A stretch of DNA of 64,000 bases from an uncultured Sphingomonadaceae bacterium (GCA_947501695.1 CANMWO010000003.1:25001-89000); one strand, 5' to 3'. Shown: positions 27,101 to 35,455, numbered from the stretch's first letter. Notes: a model not told the origin generated them from the sequence alone. Numbers and translations: made by a program.

Positions 27101-28953
27101 TGCACCATTCCGCCAGCGATGAGCGTACCGGCAAAATTCAATGTGGTTCCGGAACCAGCATCGATCGTAATGGCACCGCCGAGGGCCGAACCGGCATCGC
27201 CAGAAAATGCATCCGCACCTAATGCACCCGTGCCAAGTGTCGTGAAGCCTCCAATGTCGATCAGATTATTCGCGCCGCCCGTGCCGGAAATAGTGATCGT
27301 GCCGCCAACGGCATTGCCGTTCGTGTCATTTGGACCGCCATTACCCGACGATCCGTTACTCGCCGCAGAAATGGATAAATTGCCGTCAATCGACACGGTT
27401 GAATTGCCATCATTGGCCAATAGCCTGCCGGTACCGCCGATGCCGTCACCGCCATCGACTCCGCTACCGCTAAAACCGCCAATTCCGTCGGCAAACATCG
27501 TGACTGCGCCGGTGATATTTACGGCGCCGCCGCCTTCTGCGCCAATCTCGACCGTTCCGCCAAACCCGTCGCCAAGCTTGCCAACGCTGAAATTATCGGC
27601 GCCTGTGCCATTAGCACTGAGCATGATATCGCCATTTAAAGTGATGGTTCCGCCGCTGCCGAGGATGCCGATCACGCCACCGGTCCCGTCTTCCCCGTCC
27701 ACCACGCCCTGAACATCGGCGCTTAGATTCGTCATGCCATCAACGGTGATCGTGCTGCCCGCTCCGTTGGCCATGACATCGACAAGATCATCGGCCCGCA
27801 ATGTCAGGTTGGAGGCAAATGCCATCGCGCCTGTATTGGCCGTCGCCGTAATATTGGTCGAAGCACGAGCAGTTACGGCCGAAGTAAAGCTGTTATTTTC
27901 AATTTCTATAGACGCATCAATCGCGTTGACTGGCTGCGCCGCAATGACATCACCGGCAACATTGCGGCCGGCGGATAAAATCACCGCATTGCCAACCACA
28001 TCGGCAGCTCCGGCAATATCAAAACCAATATCCCCGCCATTTTGGATGGCGATGCTGATCGCGTTATTTTTTGGGACCGCAACCGCATAGACACGGTGAT
28101 TATCACCCACGCCGCTGCTGGCAGGACCGGCCGTTACACCATCATGGAGAATGGCCACGCCACCGACATCGCCATCTGTGCCAATCGTGACATTGATATC
28201 GAACAGGCCCTGATTAAAGGTAATCGACGCTTGTTCCCCCGCAATATAGGCGGCAGAGCCATTTACATCCACATCGCCCGACTGGGTCACAATCGGTGCC
28301 AGCAAACCGACATAACTATTTTCCGGCGTCAGCGTGATCGACGCCCCAGCATCTATGGCGGCAAATGTTCCGCTGACAGCCTGGGCAAAATTGGTCGTCC
28401 CGCCTGCATCGATAAACTCACCCATGCCATCAACTATGGGATCAGCTGTGGTCAGGAACAGCCCGCCCACATCAATAACTGCAGTCCCGCCGATGACTAT
28501 GCCGCCGGGCGCATAGAACCAAACACTTCCGCCCGGCATAAACGGACCGCCGCCAACTCTCACCTGGCTTGTGATGGTACCGTTCAAAATTATCGGCCGC
28601 GTATTATCAACCGGAATAATCCGATTAAGAACTGTAAAGTTTGCAGGGCCACTAGGAGCAGTTTGATAAATGGCTGTGTTACCGGCGGGCAGAAAATCGA
28701 TATCCGCGCCATTTATAGCCATGTCATTGGGTAGCCAATCAATCACCACCTGATTTGTACTAACCGAGATGGTATCAACAAACGCGTTAGAGTTGATGCT
28801 AGCATCACCGAATTGGACGGTTGGCGTCCCCTGAAACGCCATCTGGGCATGGACGGCGGAAGACGTGCCAAAGAAAAGGCCAAGAGCAAGAGCTGCACTT
28901 GACGCCAATGGCCGATGGCGAAGCGTATTTAAGAGCCTGGATTTACCGGTCAT
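21184..28953 (-). CDS. Giant filamentous-haemagglutinin-like exoprotein (TpsA)
   Basis: 2589 residues. Signal peptide to about residue 36 (AVHAQ), then a TPS secretion domain: NRIIPVDNTRPIILNGTI, VWFYAPGGIVIGG and IDVGGLFLTT. Residues about 400-1300 are Gly/Asn/Asp-rich short repeats expected to form a right-handed beta helix; residues about 1500-2010 contain a 253-residue unit twice in tandem. The C-terminus has a cysteine pair (Cys2483 and Cys2490), as seen in some anchored TpsA adhesins, then an acidic Glu-rich stretch and a low-complexity tail. It is exported by the upstream TpsB and probably acts as a surface adhesin or shed filament. The ATG follows the TpsB stop directly with no gap. 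Confidence 0.88.
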   Translation of the reverse strand: MTGKSRLLNTLRHRPLASSAALALGLFFGTSSAVHAQMAFQGTPTVQFGDASINSNAFVDTISVSTNQVVIDWLPNDMAINGADIDFLPAGNTAIYQTAPSGPANFTVLNRIIPVDNTRPIILNGTITSQVRVGGGPFMPGGSVWFYAPGGIVIGGTAVIDVGGLFLTTADPIVDGMGEFIDAGGTTNFAQAVSGTFAAIDAGASITLTPENSYVGLLAPIVTQSGDVDVNGSAAYIAGEQASITFNQGLFDINVTIGTDGDVGGVAILHDGVTAGPASSGVGDNHRVYAVAVPKNNAISIAIQNGGDIGFDIAGAADVVGNAVILSAGRNVAGDVIAAQPVNAIDASIEIENNSFTSAVTARASTNITATANTGAMAFASNLTLRADDLVDVMANGAGSTITVDGMTNLSADVQGVVDGEDGTGGVIGILGSGGTITLNGDIMLSANGTGADNFSVGKLGDGFGGTVEIGAEGGGAVNITGAVTMFADGIGGFSGSGVDGGDGIGGTGRLLANDGNSTVSIDGNLSISAASNGSSGNGGPNDTNGNAVGGTITISGTGGANNLIDIGGFTTLGTGALGADAFSGDAGSALGGAITIDAGSGTTLNFAGTLIAGGMVQGGNSDALGNGGDVTGGAMLITTSDATGIITTGADVQLGSPVIGGFSSLGMSGTALGGSGTIRSGPGSITITGPVDLNAEAFGENSTFGGSVSLETTGGNLTINDNANLSANGVTGSGSNDGTGGNASISANGGMLTIGGTSFASADGLGGLDGGAGAGDGFGGTVNLLANGGGIVNLVGDATFRSSGLGGDSISAGGGSGNGTAGSIVAQAGANSTISATAQLTLQANGFGGANDGGSDGGDGTAGTISVEANGGNASFLVGTDTFIFAEALDASDAGANINGGNTLGGSVTISGNGGTNNLIDLGATTINTFAEIINFSSGNGGTATGGNITITADTGTSMNFNGLIGTAFGTGGMAMGAGGDGAGGAIQLSTNGGLANIFIAGALDLSADGTGNTGDSGGDGVGGFVGISVGPASTIDIIGNTMLSGNAVGGTSIGNGGIGGNATGGSADITAFGGGDGALSGNGLNIAVNANGGIGGAGFDGGTATSGAVTIQARNSVAGGLSSISFGDTVINSATSAGNGGDAIGGASGGNGGDAVASGAIALLGSSGSGVLTLGNVNINSSAAGGLGGTGGDGGVGTGGNGGSGGSATAAFVQVGTTSGIDTPANLGAATFGNMIITADAVAGNGGDGGTGAIVGDGGNGGEAFASELTLLSRGSPVIIGDVNYTAQSAGGDGGAGTAQGNGGNATGSDSTILVTNRFNRIEQGSLNAGNVSIFSTANAGAGTVAGISTVANGQIDINQGMATIASYDAFISGDIIGGGSQPSFLSAVDGTLNVTNDVIMVTDSNIAVVTDTGAITIGGDLDLDTNGTFVVSRDGVPPVNPGLLTVAGTTVLASAADVILSTNVNAVAGFTTAVTGDTSFGDIDSGGVIDIAVTGNAQTGNLTSVGDLMVNATGTLMTGDLDSAAALIVSADSDLMLGNLSAVGPVQAISTTGNLTALAINTDGDAVLTANAGAVTAGVIDAGANVDINALNAVTLTDVTATLSAQISSQTGAISGATIDTGADFIVAATGAADVDFADVTSSGLIDIASNGALTLGVVDGAMDIALASATGLDTGIVQAIGAVAIASDGIVDVQAIVAGTSVDATVTGSSASFGDIDAGTDILIDAADALILANADAGGLIDIITGGNAQTGNLTSVGDLSLDATDTLVTGDLDSGGALAASADSDVMLGNLTSVGAAQATSLNGDVAVLDVTTDGDAVLTANAGAVTAGVIDAGANVDINALNAITLTAITAVMSTQIASQTGVISGGTIDTGDDFIVAPVGLADISFGDVTSGGVIDIASNGALTLGAVDGALDVALEGATGLDTGMVQAVGAIVIASGGPVAVQDIIAGSNVDIAVTGSSASFGNIDAGTDLLVDSAGALTLANADAGGLIDIVAGGNVQTGSLNSVDDIRLDSDQSILGTGAIMTDGAFVSQALGSGSYGNITAQGVGNGGILGIAIDTVGGIVTGDLATGTATIGLLTPAAITTGTVTSATDAILLAGTTITTNAISTANGPDNFIYLANESMQASFGPGGDPTPLFALDPVATSGSITINNAIGGNLAAATAADFVSQGNIALSTLFRVDAAGLAGFAGVLTAPVISLISSDLDIGAGGGLGDENTTELTLTNIGADGASIGDIAGGPLGYDLSNAEAGRLRANMISIESDGSGGIEIGDLDLTGSDALGANLVGPDGALQISSTDDIRVSGTLNITDMATDNLLSLTGDTIGVASDTGGILLEGNSPGGILELSARHIHSGSAALLDQLAIDPFFTGRNDVLARATPTGNPDGSIQAASITFAAEETLLIQNVGEGGIAYGFYAETGEVEVIPTGAGDLDVFVFGATLNVDDTQVVNDDVLATVFPVAPADGFTAGSSINGCLLATAVCVNLVSEDTPIAVSVRDTVQEQQQAAEDVDEEELTEEEKEEAEEKATSKSPISRTVSIINTRPMGSTGSISEPVTSGGNPNLMGVPSSAPSDDISTVDGL
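22915..23673 (-). repeat. 759-base coding repeat in TpsA, unit A
   Basis: This block matches the next 759 bases with the same register throughout, judged from shared blocks such as those at 22973/23732 and 23422/24181. The unit equals 253 codons, so the reading frame is kept. Copies are diverged at many single bases, so the duplication is not recent. Confidence 0.75.
23674..24432 (-). repeat. 759-base coding repeat in TpsA, unit B
   Basis: Second copy of the 253-codon unit. A partial third copy seems to begin at about 24433 and is recognisable for some tens of bases. Confidence 0.75.
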
Positions 28954-30702
28954 TTAGCGTTTTCCCCATGGGAGTAACTTGGTCGTGAATGATATTAGAA
29001 AGCGGACGTCGCCCTTGCGGGTTTGCAGTCCTGCTGCGCGGGTAGGTAAGGCGACCGTTAGATCCAATCGCGCGCGGTCCGAAATACTGCTGCGGATGCC
29101 AGCGCCGACCGACAATAATCGCTGCGGGTCAATATTGCCGGGGCGATCCTTGTTCCAAACCCATGCGGCATCAGCAAAAGCAAAAGGTTGGATCGTGATA
29201 TTGGATCTTTTCGGCGGACTGATGCGCGGGCCCCTTGCTTCCAGTTGAAAACCAACGCCATCGTCACCGATGATGACACCCGGCTCATAGCCGCGGCCGA
29301 TTGTATAATTGCCGCCGGAATATTCTTCAAAACTGAACAGCGGGTCAAAGGCATATTGCGCTTTGGGCCGGATAAAAAAGGATAGTTTTGGCGAAACCAC
29401 ATATTCCGCGGAAGCAGAGGCTCTGATTGTTGTAGCCGTGGGATCACCATCGATGCGGCTCGGCAACGTCTCGCCCGCGGGGCAAATTGGATTACAGCCT
29501 TTACTCGCGCCCAATATGCTCAAACCGCGCCGAAGCTCCAAACTACCGGTTAAACGCCAACGCGGGGCAGTGGTTGATTTGCTGTCAACCGCATCAGCAT
29601 CGACACGGGCATAGGCAACACGCAGACGGTCCCGACTTAGCGGTGTAATGAAATCCACCTTCTGGTTCACATAGTCAAAGCCGCCGGACAGGGTTACATT
29701 GCGCGCCTGACTGCGGACCAGAGGATAGCTTGCCTCGACCGATGCCAATAAGGTTCGCGCTGTCAGGTCAGATGTATTTCCGCCGCCAAAGGCACCGAGA
29801 TCGGGTTTTGTCCAAGCATAGGTGAACCGACTGCTGAGGCGCAGACCTTCACCGCCAACACGAAAGCTGTGGCCGGCTTGCAAAATTTGCTGCTCACGAA
29901 ATTCAGCTGTGGAATAGAATGAAATATTTGTCGTGTCGCCCATGCCGGTAAGGCCATGAAACTGTGCGCGCAGCTGACCGCCCCAGATGCCCGTATCTTG
30001 AGCTGCCAAATTCTGGACATTCAAGTCCACTTCAAACGGCGTTCGGGTTACGGTTACGTCTCCGATAAGTTCCCCCGGCCCTGTACCTGCGGGCCGCAAC
30101 GTCAGCCGGACGTTATAACCGGGAAGATCGCGGGCCAGTAAAAGATAGCGCTCGGCATTGTTGCGGTCGAAAATTTCATCATTCTCAAGCTTGGCCAGAT
30201 AGCTTCCGATCAGCTTTTCCGCGCGCCCCGCTTCGCCACGCACCCGCACATTAGTGATGCGGGCGTAGAGCACTTCGAATTTTACCTGTCCGCCTTCAAT
30301 ACGCTGTGCCGGAACTTCGACAGCAGCCAGATAGCCTTTGCTTCTTAACAGGGTCGCTGCTGCATCGCGGATAGCGCACACTCTTTTAATCGGTTGCGAT
30401 TTACCCAGATAAGGCGCGTAGGTCTGGCGCATCTCAGCCTCAGACACGCCCTTCAGATTGTTGAATAAAACATCATCTATATCGACGCGAATGTCGTCAT
30501 ATTCCGGCTTGTCCAGCGGACAGGGCGATCTTTCAACATTATTTTCGATCGTGAGACGCGGAGGAGCAGTTTCGGTTGACGGAACAGCGCGCTCAATCTC
30601 ATCTCGCGTTGGCGGTGTGATTTGCTGTGCATAACCCGCTGTTGTACCGAAAATCATCAGCACGCTAAACGCGCCGACGAGCCGCCCCATTTTCATTTTC
30701 AC
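28954..30702 (-). CDS. Two-partner secretion outer-membrane transporter (TpsB, ShlB/FhaC type)
   Basis: 582 residues: signal peptide to about residue 25 (GYAQQ), a linker, a POTRA domain pair (VDIDDVLFNNLKGVSEAEMRQTYAPYLGK; AAATLLRSKGYLAAVEVPAQRIEGGQVKFEVL), and a C-terminal barrel of about 350 residues ending in alternating aromatic strands (VRFLISFTTKL). The loop-6 type signature is visible as YTIGRGYEPGVIIGDDG. It forms the pore that exports the TpsA protein encoded directly downstream. First gene of a three-gene operon TpsB-TpsA-CHAT. Two close ATGs precede the chosen start region; the difference is two residues and of no consequence. Confidence 0.9.
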   Translation of the reverse strand: MKMKMGRLVGAFSVLMIFGTTAGYAQQITPPTRDEIERAVPSTETAPPRLTIENNVERSPCPLDKPEYDDIRVDIDDVLFNNLKGVSEAEMRQTYAPYLGKSQPIKRVCAIRDAAATLLRSKGYLAAVEVPAQRIEGGQVKFEVLYARITNVRVRGEAGRAEKLIGSYLAKLENDEIFDRNNAERYLLLARDLPGYNVRLTLRPAGTGPGELIGDVTVTRTPFEVDLNVQNLAAQDTGIWGGQLRAQFHGLTGMGDTTNISFYSTAEFREQQILQAGHSFRVGGEGLRLSSRFTYAWTKPDLGAFGGGNTSDLTARTLLASVEASYPLVRSQARNVTLSGGFDYVNQKVDFITPLSRDRLRVAYARVDADAVDSKSTTAPRWRLTGSLELRRGLSILGASKGCNPICPAGETLPSRIDGDPTATTIRASASAEYVVSPKLSFFIRPKAQYAFDPLFSFEEYSGGNYTIGRGYEPGVIIGDDGVGFQLEARGPRISPPKRSNITIQPFAFADAAWVWNKDRPGNIDPQRLLSVGAGIRSSISDRARLDLTVALPTRAAGLQTRKGDVRFLISFTTKLLPWGKR

Positions 30703-30760
30703 GTTTTGTATCCCCTGTGGAGCACCCAGCTCGCGTTAACCCGTACATTAATCACAATTG

Positions 30761-30776
30761 TTTACAATTATGTAAA
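30761..30776. promoter_or_regulatory. Inverted repeat in the TPS operon promoter region
   Basis: TTTACA-N4-TGTAAA, about 60 bases upstream of the TpsB start in an AT-rich stretch. It has the size of a dimeric regulator site; the regulator is unknown. Confidence 0.35.
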
Positions 30777-31278
30777 TTTGACACGCCCTATTCCGCCATC
30801 ATTGTGCCAATTCCCTTAAAAAGAGGCGATACAAACCGCGATAGGAGACTAACAACCCAAAACCCCAGGCTTCGGGTTACGAGGAAATATGGTGCCCGAG
30901 GTAACCGGCTATCGGGCGCGGCCATTGTCCACTTAATCTGATTTGGACATTGCCGCGGAACACTGACCGAGGTTGCGCAACGATGCGAGTAATTCGATCT
31001 GGACGCCCAATGGCATTTCAATAAATGATTTTCGGAAAAACCGTAGTTGCATTTTTGTATCAGTTTTTCTCCGCGATCAGTCATCTTTGGACGCAATTGC
31101 GGACTGAATAGGAAGACAAGGGCATAGCTCTGCCTATGGATCTCTACTCAAGTCAGGACTATTTCTGGCTGCTTCGGGCACAGAATAAACGCGGGAGATG
31201 GCAGAAATGAACCAGCCTGCGCCATATTCGGACGGCTAGTCCGATATTCAGGCGAGCCGGAAATCCTGTCGATCACTT

Positions 31279-31297
31279 TGGTATTACCAATTGGTAT
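31279..31297 (+). promoter_or_regulatory. Distal regulatory box of alginate receptor 1
   Basis: TGGTAT-N7-TGGTAT. The same arrangement occurs upstream of the second receptor gene. The first half also belongs to a palindrome TTGGT-ATT-ACCAA, which is what a FadR-type GntR dimer would prefer. Likely operator for one of the two GntR proteins of the locus. Confidence 0.55.
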
Positions 31298-31313
31298 GCA
31301 TTAAAATTCGATA

Positions 31314-31335
31314 TGGTATGTATATTAGGTTGACA
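31314..31335 (+). promoter_or_regulatory. Proximal box and -35 of alginate receptor 1
   Basis: TGGTAT-N7-AGGTTG followed by ACA, so that the second half-site overlaps a TTGACA -35 element. The same overlap is seen at three other promoters of the locus, which points to repression by occlusion of RNA polymerase. Confidence 0.6.
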
Positions 31336-31394
31336 AAAATATCCAAGCCCGTCAGTTTCTAAAAAAATAAGAAAATATTCAGGGAGGAATACTG

Positions 31395-34300
31395 ATGCGC
31401 TTTCACGCTCTAGCTGCACATTCGCAGAACCAACATAAAAGAATAATCACCGCTTTGCTGGCTACCACAGCGATAACCGCAATGGCTGCGCCAGCGGCTG
31501 CGCAGGATGCAGCGGCGAGCGAATCGGATGACGACACGATCATTGTCTCGGGCATACGGGCGACTATTCAGGGATCGATCGATTCAAAACGCGATTCGGT
31601 AGAGGTCTTGGATGCCCTGTCAGCGGAAGAAATTGGCGACATACCGGCTCTATCAATTGGTGAGGCTCTGGAAACGCTGACTGGTGCAGCCTCTCACCGT
31701 GAGCAAGGCGGTGCGACCGAGATTTCCATTCGTGGTCTTGGACCGTTTCTTGGTTCTACCGTGATCAACGGTCGTACAGCATCAAATGGTAGCGGTGACC
31801 GGTCGGTCAACTTTAGCCAGTTCCCGTCCGAATTGTTTAACAAAATTGGCATCTACAAGACGCAGGCAGCCAGCTATATTGAAGGCGGCGTAGCCGGCCA
31901 GATTTCCTTAGAGACTGTAAAGCCGGTCGACTATGGCAAGCGAAGCCTTCAAGGCGGATTCAAGCTTAACATCAATCCTGATAATCTTGACATTGACTCG
32001 AGCCAAAGATTTCAGAAATTTGGGTATCGTGGGACGGTTAGCTATATTGACCAGTTCCAGTTGGGCGATGCTGAACTTGGAATTTCGCTTGGCTATTCTC
32101 GCAATGTAACCACGAACCCTGAGCAGGAAGCAAATGTTTCCAATACAATCCGTGCCTGCGTGGTAGATCCGACAGATACGGGCGACGGCGTATTTGACGA
32201 TGGTAACTGCGACACCAGCGGCGATACAATCGCCGGCTTGCGCGATGGTAGTGTGACCGATGATTTTGTAATCGCACGGAACAGCTATGCATTCCGTTCG
32301 AACATTACTGAGGACACACGCGATTCATTCTTCGGCGCAATTCAACTCAAGCCGAGTCCCGATGTCGATATCAATGCCGATTTCCAATATTCGAAGCGTC
32401 TCTTTCGTGAACAACGCAGTGACCTCAACTTTGCAGAGGGTCGTCGGATAGACGGTATCGGCGATGCTAACGTAATTGAAGGCTTTCCATTGATGTTCAC
32501 CGAGACCGGTGCGCTACGTCAGTTCACGAACGAACAACGTATCGAGGCGGTCAGCGAATATCTGGAGCGAGATGAAGAATATTATGGCGGCGGACTGTCT
32601 CTTGATGCGCAAGTTACTGATCGGCTCAAGATTTCACTAGATGCATCCTATTCGCGCACACAGCGTATCGAGGAGGCGGTACAAATCCGGTTCCGGACCG
32701 AAGATGGAGAATCAATCTTCGGAAATACGGATGCAAACGGCGATCCGTTTTTCCCGGAAGCTTTTGAAAGCGATCAAACTCCTAATGCCGACAGAGATAA
32801 CGGAACAGATGACCGGATTGAGACGGCTGTTCAGATTAGACAGAACGGCTCTGAGGCATTAAACTTTATCACTCAGAATTTCGATGTCACAGACCACAGC
32901 CTGTTCGCAAATGATCCACGTTTGCGCGCCGATCTAGAGCAAGACCGTTTCAACAGCGTGTGGGCGTTCCGCGGAGATGTTGAGTATGAAGTGGACGGTT
33001 TCTTGTCATCGCTGCAAGCAGGTGCCCGCTATCAGGAGCTGACATATAAAGACGTTCCCGGCGCTCAGAATGGAACCAGCCGTCAGCAAATCAACTACAA
33101 TGACACTGACGCAACGGGGGCCCTTGCGGTTGCAAACCAGGAATGCCGTACGAGTTTTCCTGAAACTGGATTCCTATCCTCGGTTTCCGGCGGTAACGCG
33201 TTGATCACCAATGTTGATTTGGCCGGCAATGTAATTAGTACGTCCAATACGTTTGCGACTTTCGATGCGCTCTGTATCGCGCAAGTTCTGGAGCGCGAAG
33301 ATCCGCAAGGTCTGGAATTTGATGAAGATGGCGTTCCTATCTTTCCGACGGGTGACTTTGATTCGATTCAAAACACAGATGTAACGGAGCGCAGTTGGGC
33401 CATATATGGTCAGGCGAATTTTGATAGTGAATGGGGCAATGTGCCCATCCGAGGCAATGTTGGCTTACGGGTAGTGGGAACTGACGTGATTTCTCGCGGG
33501 TTTCAGGCGGATCTTGAGGTCGTAGCCGATCCTGTTACGGGCGACTTTACGTTGAACCAAGTGGGCGGCAATCTCGTTCCCCGTCAGACAAAAAGTTCTT
33601 ACACGGAATTCTTGCCGAGCGTTAACTTGGTTGCTGAAATCCGGCCTGATCTTCAGGGGCGTTTTGCAATTTATCGCTCGCTATCGCGTCCTGACCCTTC
33701 GAGTCTGGGCGATGGTCGAATATTCAATTTGAACAATGATGATTTCGCGACTGCTCAAGAGGCGATCGCAAATGGCATTGATACTGTTACCGCCACCGGT
33801 AACCCGGCTACTAGCCCGCTGCTTTCGTGGAATATAGACGCAGGTCTCGAATGGTATCCTAACGAAGACACGATCCTGGCCGTCAATGCCTATTATAAGA
33901 GTTTTGATGGTGGTTTTGAAACGGTCGGTATTTTTGAAACCTTCTCCATTAATGGAGTGGATCAAGAACTACTTGTGACGTCCGTTAATACGAACACTGA
34001 TACCAGCACAATCTATGGTGTCGAAGTGACGGCCGCACACCGGTTTAGCTACCTGCCGAAGCCACTTGACGGTCTTGGCTTCAAGCTTAGCTATAACTAT
34101 GCAGACTCGAATTTTGAATTTGAAGATGGCACGCTTGGGGCCATCACGAGTTTAAATGCAGACGGTACAACGTCCGTCAGTAACGGTCTTATTCCTCCTT
34201 CGAACCTTTTCGGTTTCTCGAAGCACGTTCTAGCGGCGCAGCTTTACTATGAAATTGGCGGTTTCAGCGCTCAAGGTGTCTACAAGTATCGGAGCAACTA

Positions 34301-34526
34301 CTTCCAGCAGTTCGTAGCAACGCCGGGACGCGTTCGCTATGTCGATGATACGAATGTGTTCGAAGCTCGTATTTCCTATAAATTGACCGATAACATCAAG
34401 TTCTCACTCGAAGGAATTAACCTGTTCAACGAGCCCCGGACCAATTTCCGGGGTGCGCCGGATGATTTCGGAGCGATCCAGGTTTACGGGCCGCGTTACT
34501 TCGCTGGCGTGCAATTTAAATTCTAG
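31395..34526 (+). CDS. TonB-dependent receptor, alginate oligosaccharide uptake (receptor 1)
   Basis: 1043 residues with a signal peptide (about residues 18-38, PAAAQ), a plug domain (DDTIIVSGIRATIQGSIDSKRDS, then GEALETLTGAASHREQGGATEISIRGLGPFLGSTVINGR) and a 22-strand type barrel ending in the aromatic residue (FAGVQFKF). The plug pattern matches the large carbohydrate receptors of sphingomonads and Caulobacter rather than siderophore receptors. It would bring alginate oligomers across the outer membrane with TonB energy. A strong AGGGAGGA site precedes the ATG. Position next to the lyase operon and shared promoter boxes support the substrate call; binding itself is inferred. Confidence 0.87.
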   Translation: MRFHALAAHSQNQHKRIITALLATTAITAMAAPAAAQDAAASESDDDTIIVSGIRATIQGSIDSKRDSVEVLDALSAEEIGDIPALSIGEALETLTGAASHREQGGATEISIRGLGPFLGSTVINGRTASNGSGDRSVNFSQFPSELFNKIGIYKTQAASYIEGGVAGQISLETVKPVDYGKRSLQGGFKLNINPDNLDIDSSQRFQKFGYRGTVSYIDQFQLGDAELGISLGYSRNVTTNPEQEANVSNTIRACVVDPTDTGDGVFDDGNCDTSGDTIAGLRDGSVTDDFVIARNSYAFRSNITEDTRDSFFGAIQLKPSPDVDINADFQYSKRLFREQRSDLNFAEGRRIDGIGDANVIEGFPLMFTETGALRQFTNEQRIEAVSEYLERDEEYYGGGLSLDAQVTDRLKISLDASYSRTQRIEEAVQIRFRTEDGESIFGNTDANGDPFFPEAFESDQTPNADRDNGTDDRIETAVQIRQNGSEALNFITQNFDVTDHSLFANDPRLRADLEQDRFNSVWAFRGDVEYEVDGFLSSLQAGARYQELTYKDVPGAQNGTSRQQINYNDTDATGALAVANQECRTSFPETGFLSSVSGGNALITNVDLAGNVISTSNTFATFDALCIAQVLEREDPQGLEFDEDGVPIFPTGDFDSIQNTDVTERSWAIYGQANFDSEWGNVPIRGNVGLRVVGTDVISRGFQADLEVVADPVTGDFTLNQVGGNLVPRQTKSSYTEFLPSVNLVAEIRPDLQGRFAIYRSLSRPDPSSLGDGRIFNLNNDDFATAQEAIANGIDTVTATGNPATSPLLSWNIDAGLEWYPNEDTILAVNAYYKSFDGGFETVGIFETFSINGVDQELLVTSVNTNTDTSTIYGVEVTAAHRFSYLPKPLDGLGFKLSYNYADSNFEFEDGTLGAITSLNADGTTSVSNGLIPPSNLFGFSKHVLAAQLYYEIGGFSAQGVYKYRSNYFQQFVATPGRVRYVDDTNVFEARISYKLTDNIKFSLEGINLFNEPRTNFRGAPDDFGAIQVYGPRYFAGVQFKF

Positions 34527-34542
34527 GCTCCCAAAGAGGGAC

Positions 34543-34572
34543 GGCGCGGTGGGAGCTTGAACCTGCCGCGCC
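34543..34572 (+). other. Conserved hairpin in the 3' region of receptor 1
   Basis: Stem halves GGCGCGGT and GCCGCGCC enclose the 14 bases GGGAGCTTGAACCT, whose ends also pair (GG with CC), leaving an inner loop AGCTTGAA. The same element with three pairing-preserving changes lies downstream of receptor 2. No T-tract follows here, so it is not an obvious intrinsic terminator. Confidence 0.6.
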
Positions 34573-34586
34573 GGTTCATCGCGCTT

Positions 34587-34608
34587 TGGTTTGGTAATTG
34601 GGTCGACA
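34587..34608 (+). promoter_or_regulatory. Proximal-type box upstream of the GntR gene
   Basis: TGGTTT-N7-GGGTCG followed by ACA; weaker than the other boxes but with the same spacing and the same place relative to a TCGACA -35. Suggests autoregulation of the GntR gene that follows. Confidence 0.45.
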
Positions 34609-34675
34609 ACTGGAGTGGCTTTGGGTTAGGCATATGAATTGATCGGTTAATTTAAGTTGGAGGATATGCAGCATA

Positions 34676-35419
34676 ATGTCAGAGAAGAGACTCTTCCACA
34701 GCGTTGCTGAACAAATCTCCGATCTTATTGATGAGGGTGCCTTTCCATTAGGCACGCGCCTTCCCGGGGAACGCGAACTAGCGGAACGCTTTGGCGTTAG
34801 CCGTGTAACGATTAGGGAAGCGGAAATCGCCCTGCAGGCGGTCGGAAAAATTCAGATTAAAACCGGTTCCGGTGTTTATGTTTCCGAAGAACTGCCGAAA
34901 GATCCTGGACAATTACCGGATGTCAGTGCGTTTGAGCTAACCGAAGCGCGATCCCTGATCGAATCTGAAGCGGCGGCGCTTGCGGCAAAAGTGATTTCGG
35001 ACGAGGCATTGGAAGATTTACAAGGACTCGTCAGCCAGATGTCGGCGGCCAATGATGATGCGGCGACAAGTGCAGATCGCGCTTTTCATATGACCATTGC
35101 CAAAGCATCCGGCAACAAAGCGATTGTTCATACGATTGAGACATTGTGGCGGATGCGTGAAGAGCTGCCCAAGGTAAAGAAAACCTACGGTTCGGTATGC
35201 GAAGAAGACGCCGAATCCCGGATGAAAGAGCATCAATTGATCCTAGATGCGCTCAAGGCGCATGATCCAGACGAGGCGCGCAATGCCATGCGCGCACATT
35301 TCTTCCGGTTGATCGGCGCTATGCTGGACGCGACCGAGCAAGAAGCGCTGCGCGAAGTGCAGCAACGCGCGATCGAGAGTCGCGAGCGTTTTCTGAGCAA
35401 CGCCAACATCGGCGGCTAA
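34676..35419 (+). CDS. GntR family regulator, FadR (FCD) subfamily (paralogue 1)
   Basis: 247 residues. N-terminal winged helix (SVAEQISDLIDEGAFPLGTRLPGERELAERFGVSRVTIREAEIALQAVGKIQIKTGSGVYV type pattern, residues 8-70) and a helical FCD ligand domain with the metal-binding residues spread over DRAFHMTIAKASGN, EHQLILDALKAHD and MRAHFFRLIG. It is about 70 percent identical by eye to the GntR protein encoded at 44142. FadR-subfamily regulators control uronate and alginate use in other proteobacteria, binding an acidic sugar intermediate such as KDG; here the locus makes the same role likely. Placed between receptor 1 and the lyase operon, with its own promoter box. Confidence 0.88.
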   Translation: MSEKRLFHSVAEQISDLIDEGAFPLGTRLPGERELAERFGVSRVTIREAEIALQAVGKIQIKTGSGVYVSEELPKDPGQLPDVSAFELTEARSLIESEAAALAAKVISDEALEDLQGLVSQMSAANDDAATSADRAFHMTIAKASGNKAIVHTIETLWRMREELPKVKKTYGSVCEEDAESRMKEHQLILDALKAHDPDEARNAMRAHFFRLIGAMLDATEQEALREVQQRAIESRERFLSNANIGG

Positions 35420-35455
35420 GCCCGGTTAAAATTGGTATAAACAAAAAGCATATTT

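Larger units (their letters stand above)
30703..31394. other. Divergent intergenic region between the TPS operon and the alginate receptor
   Basis: About 690 bases. The left part should hold the minus-strand promoter of the TPS operon, including an inverted repeat at 30761. The right part holds two regulatory boxes and the promoter of the first receptor gene. In between I see only short unconvincing frames; no gene is called. Confidence 0.6.

Noticed and set aside
25346-27712. Two long plus-strand frames (about 363 and 404 residues) opposite TpsA
   Set aside because: They are proline/alanine-rich mirror images of the Gly/Asn-rich TpsA repeats, have no ribosome site and no domain pattern.
30788-31096. 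102-codon minus-strand frame between the TPS operon and receptor 1
   Set aside because: No recognisable motif, unusual Cys/Arg/Ser-rich composition and no ribosome site; considered a transposase remnant but not supportable.
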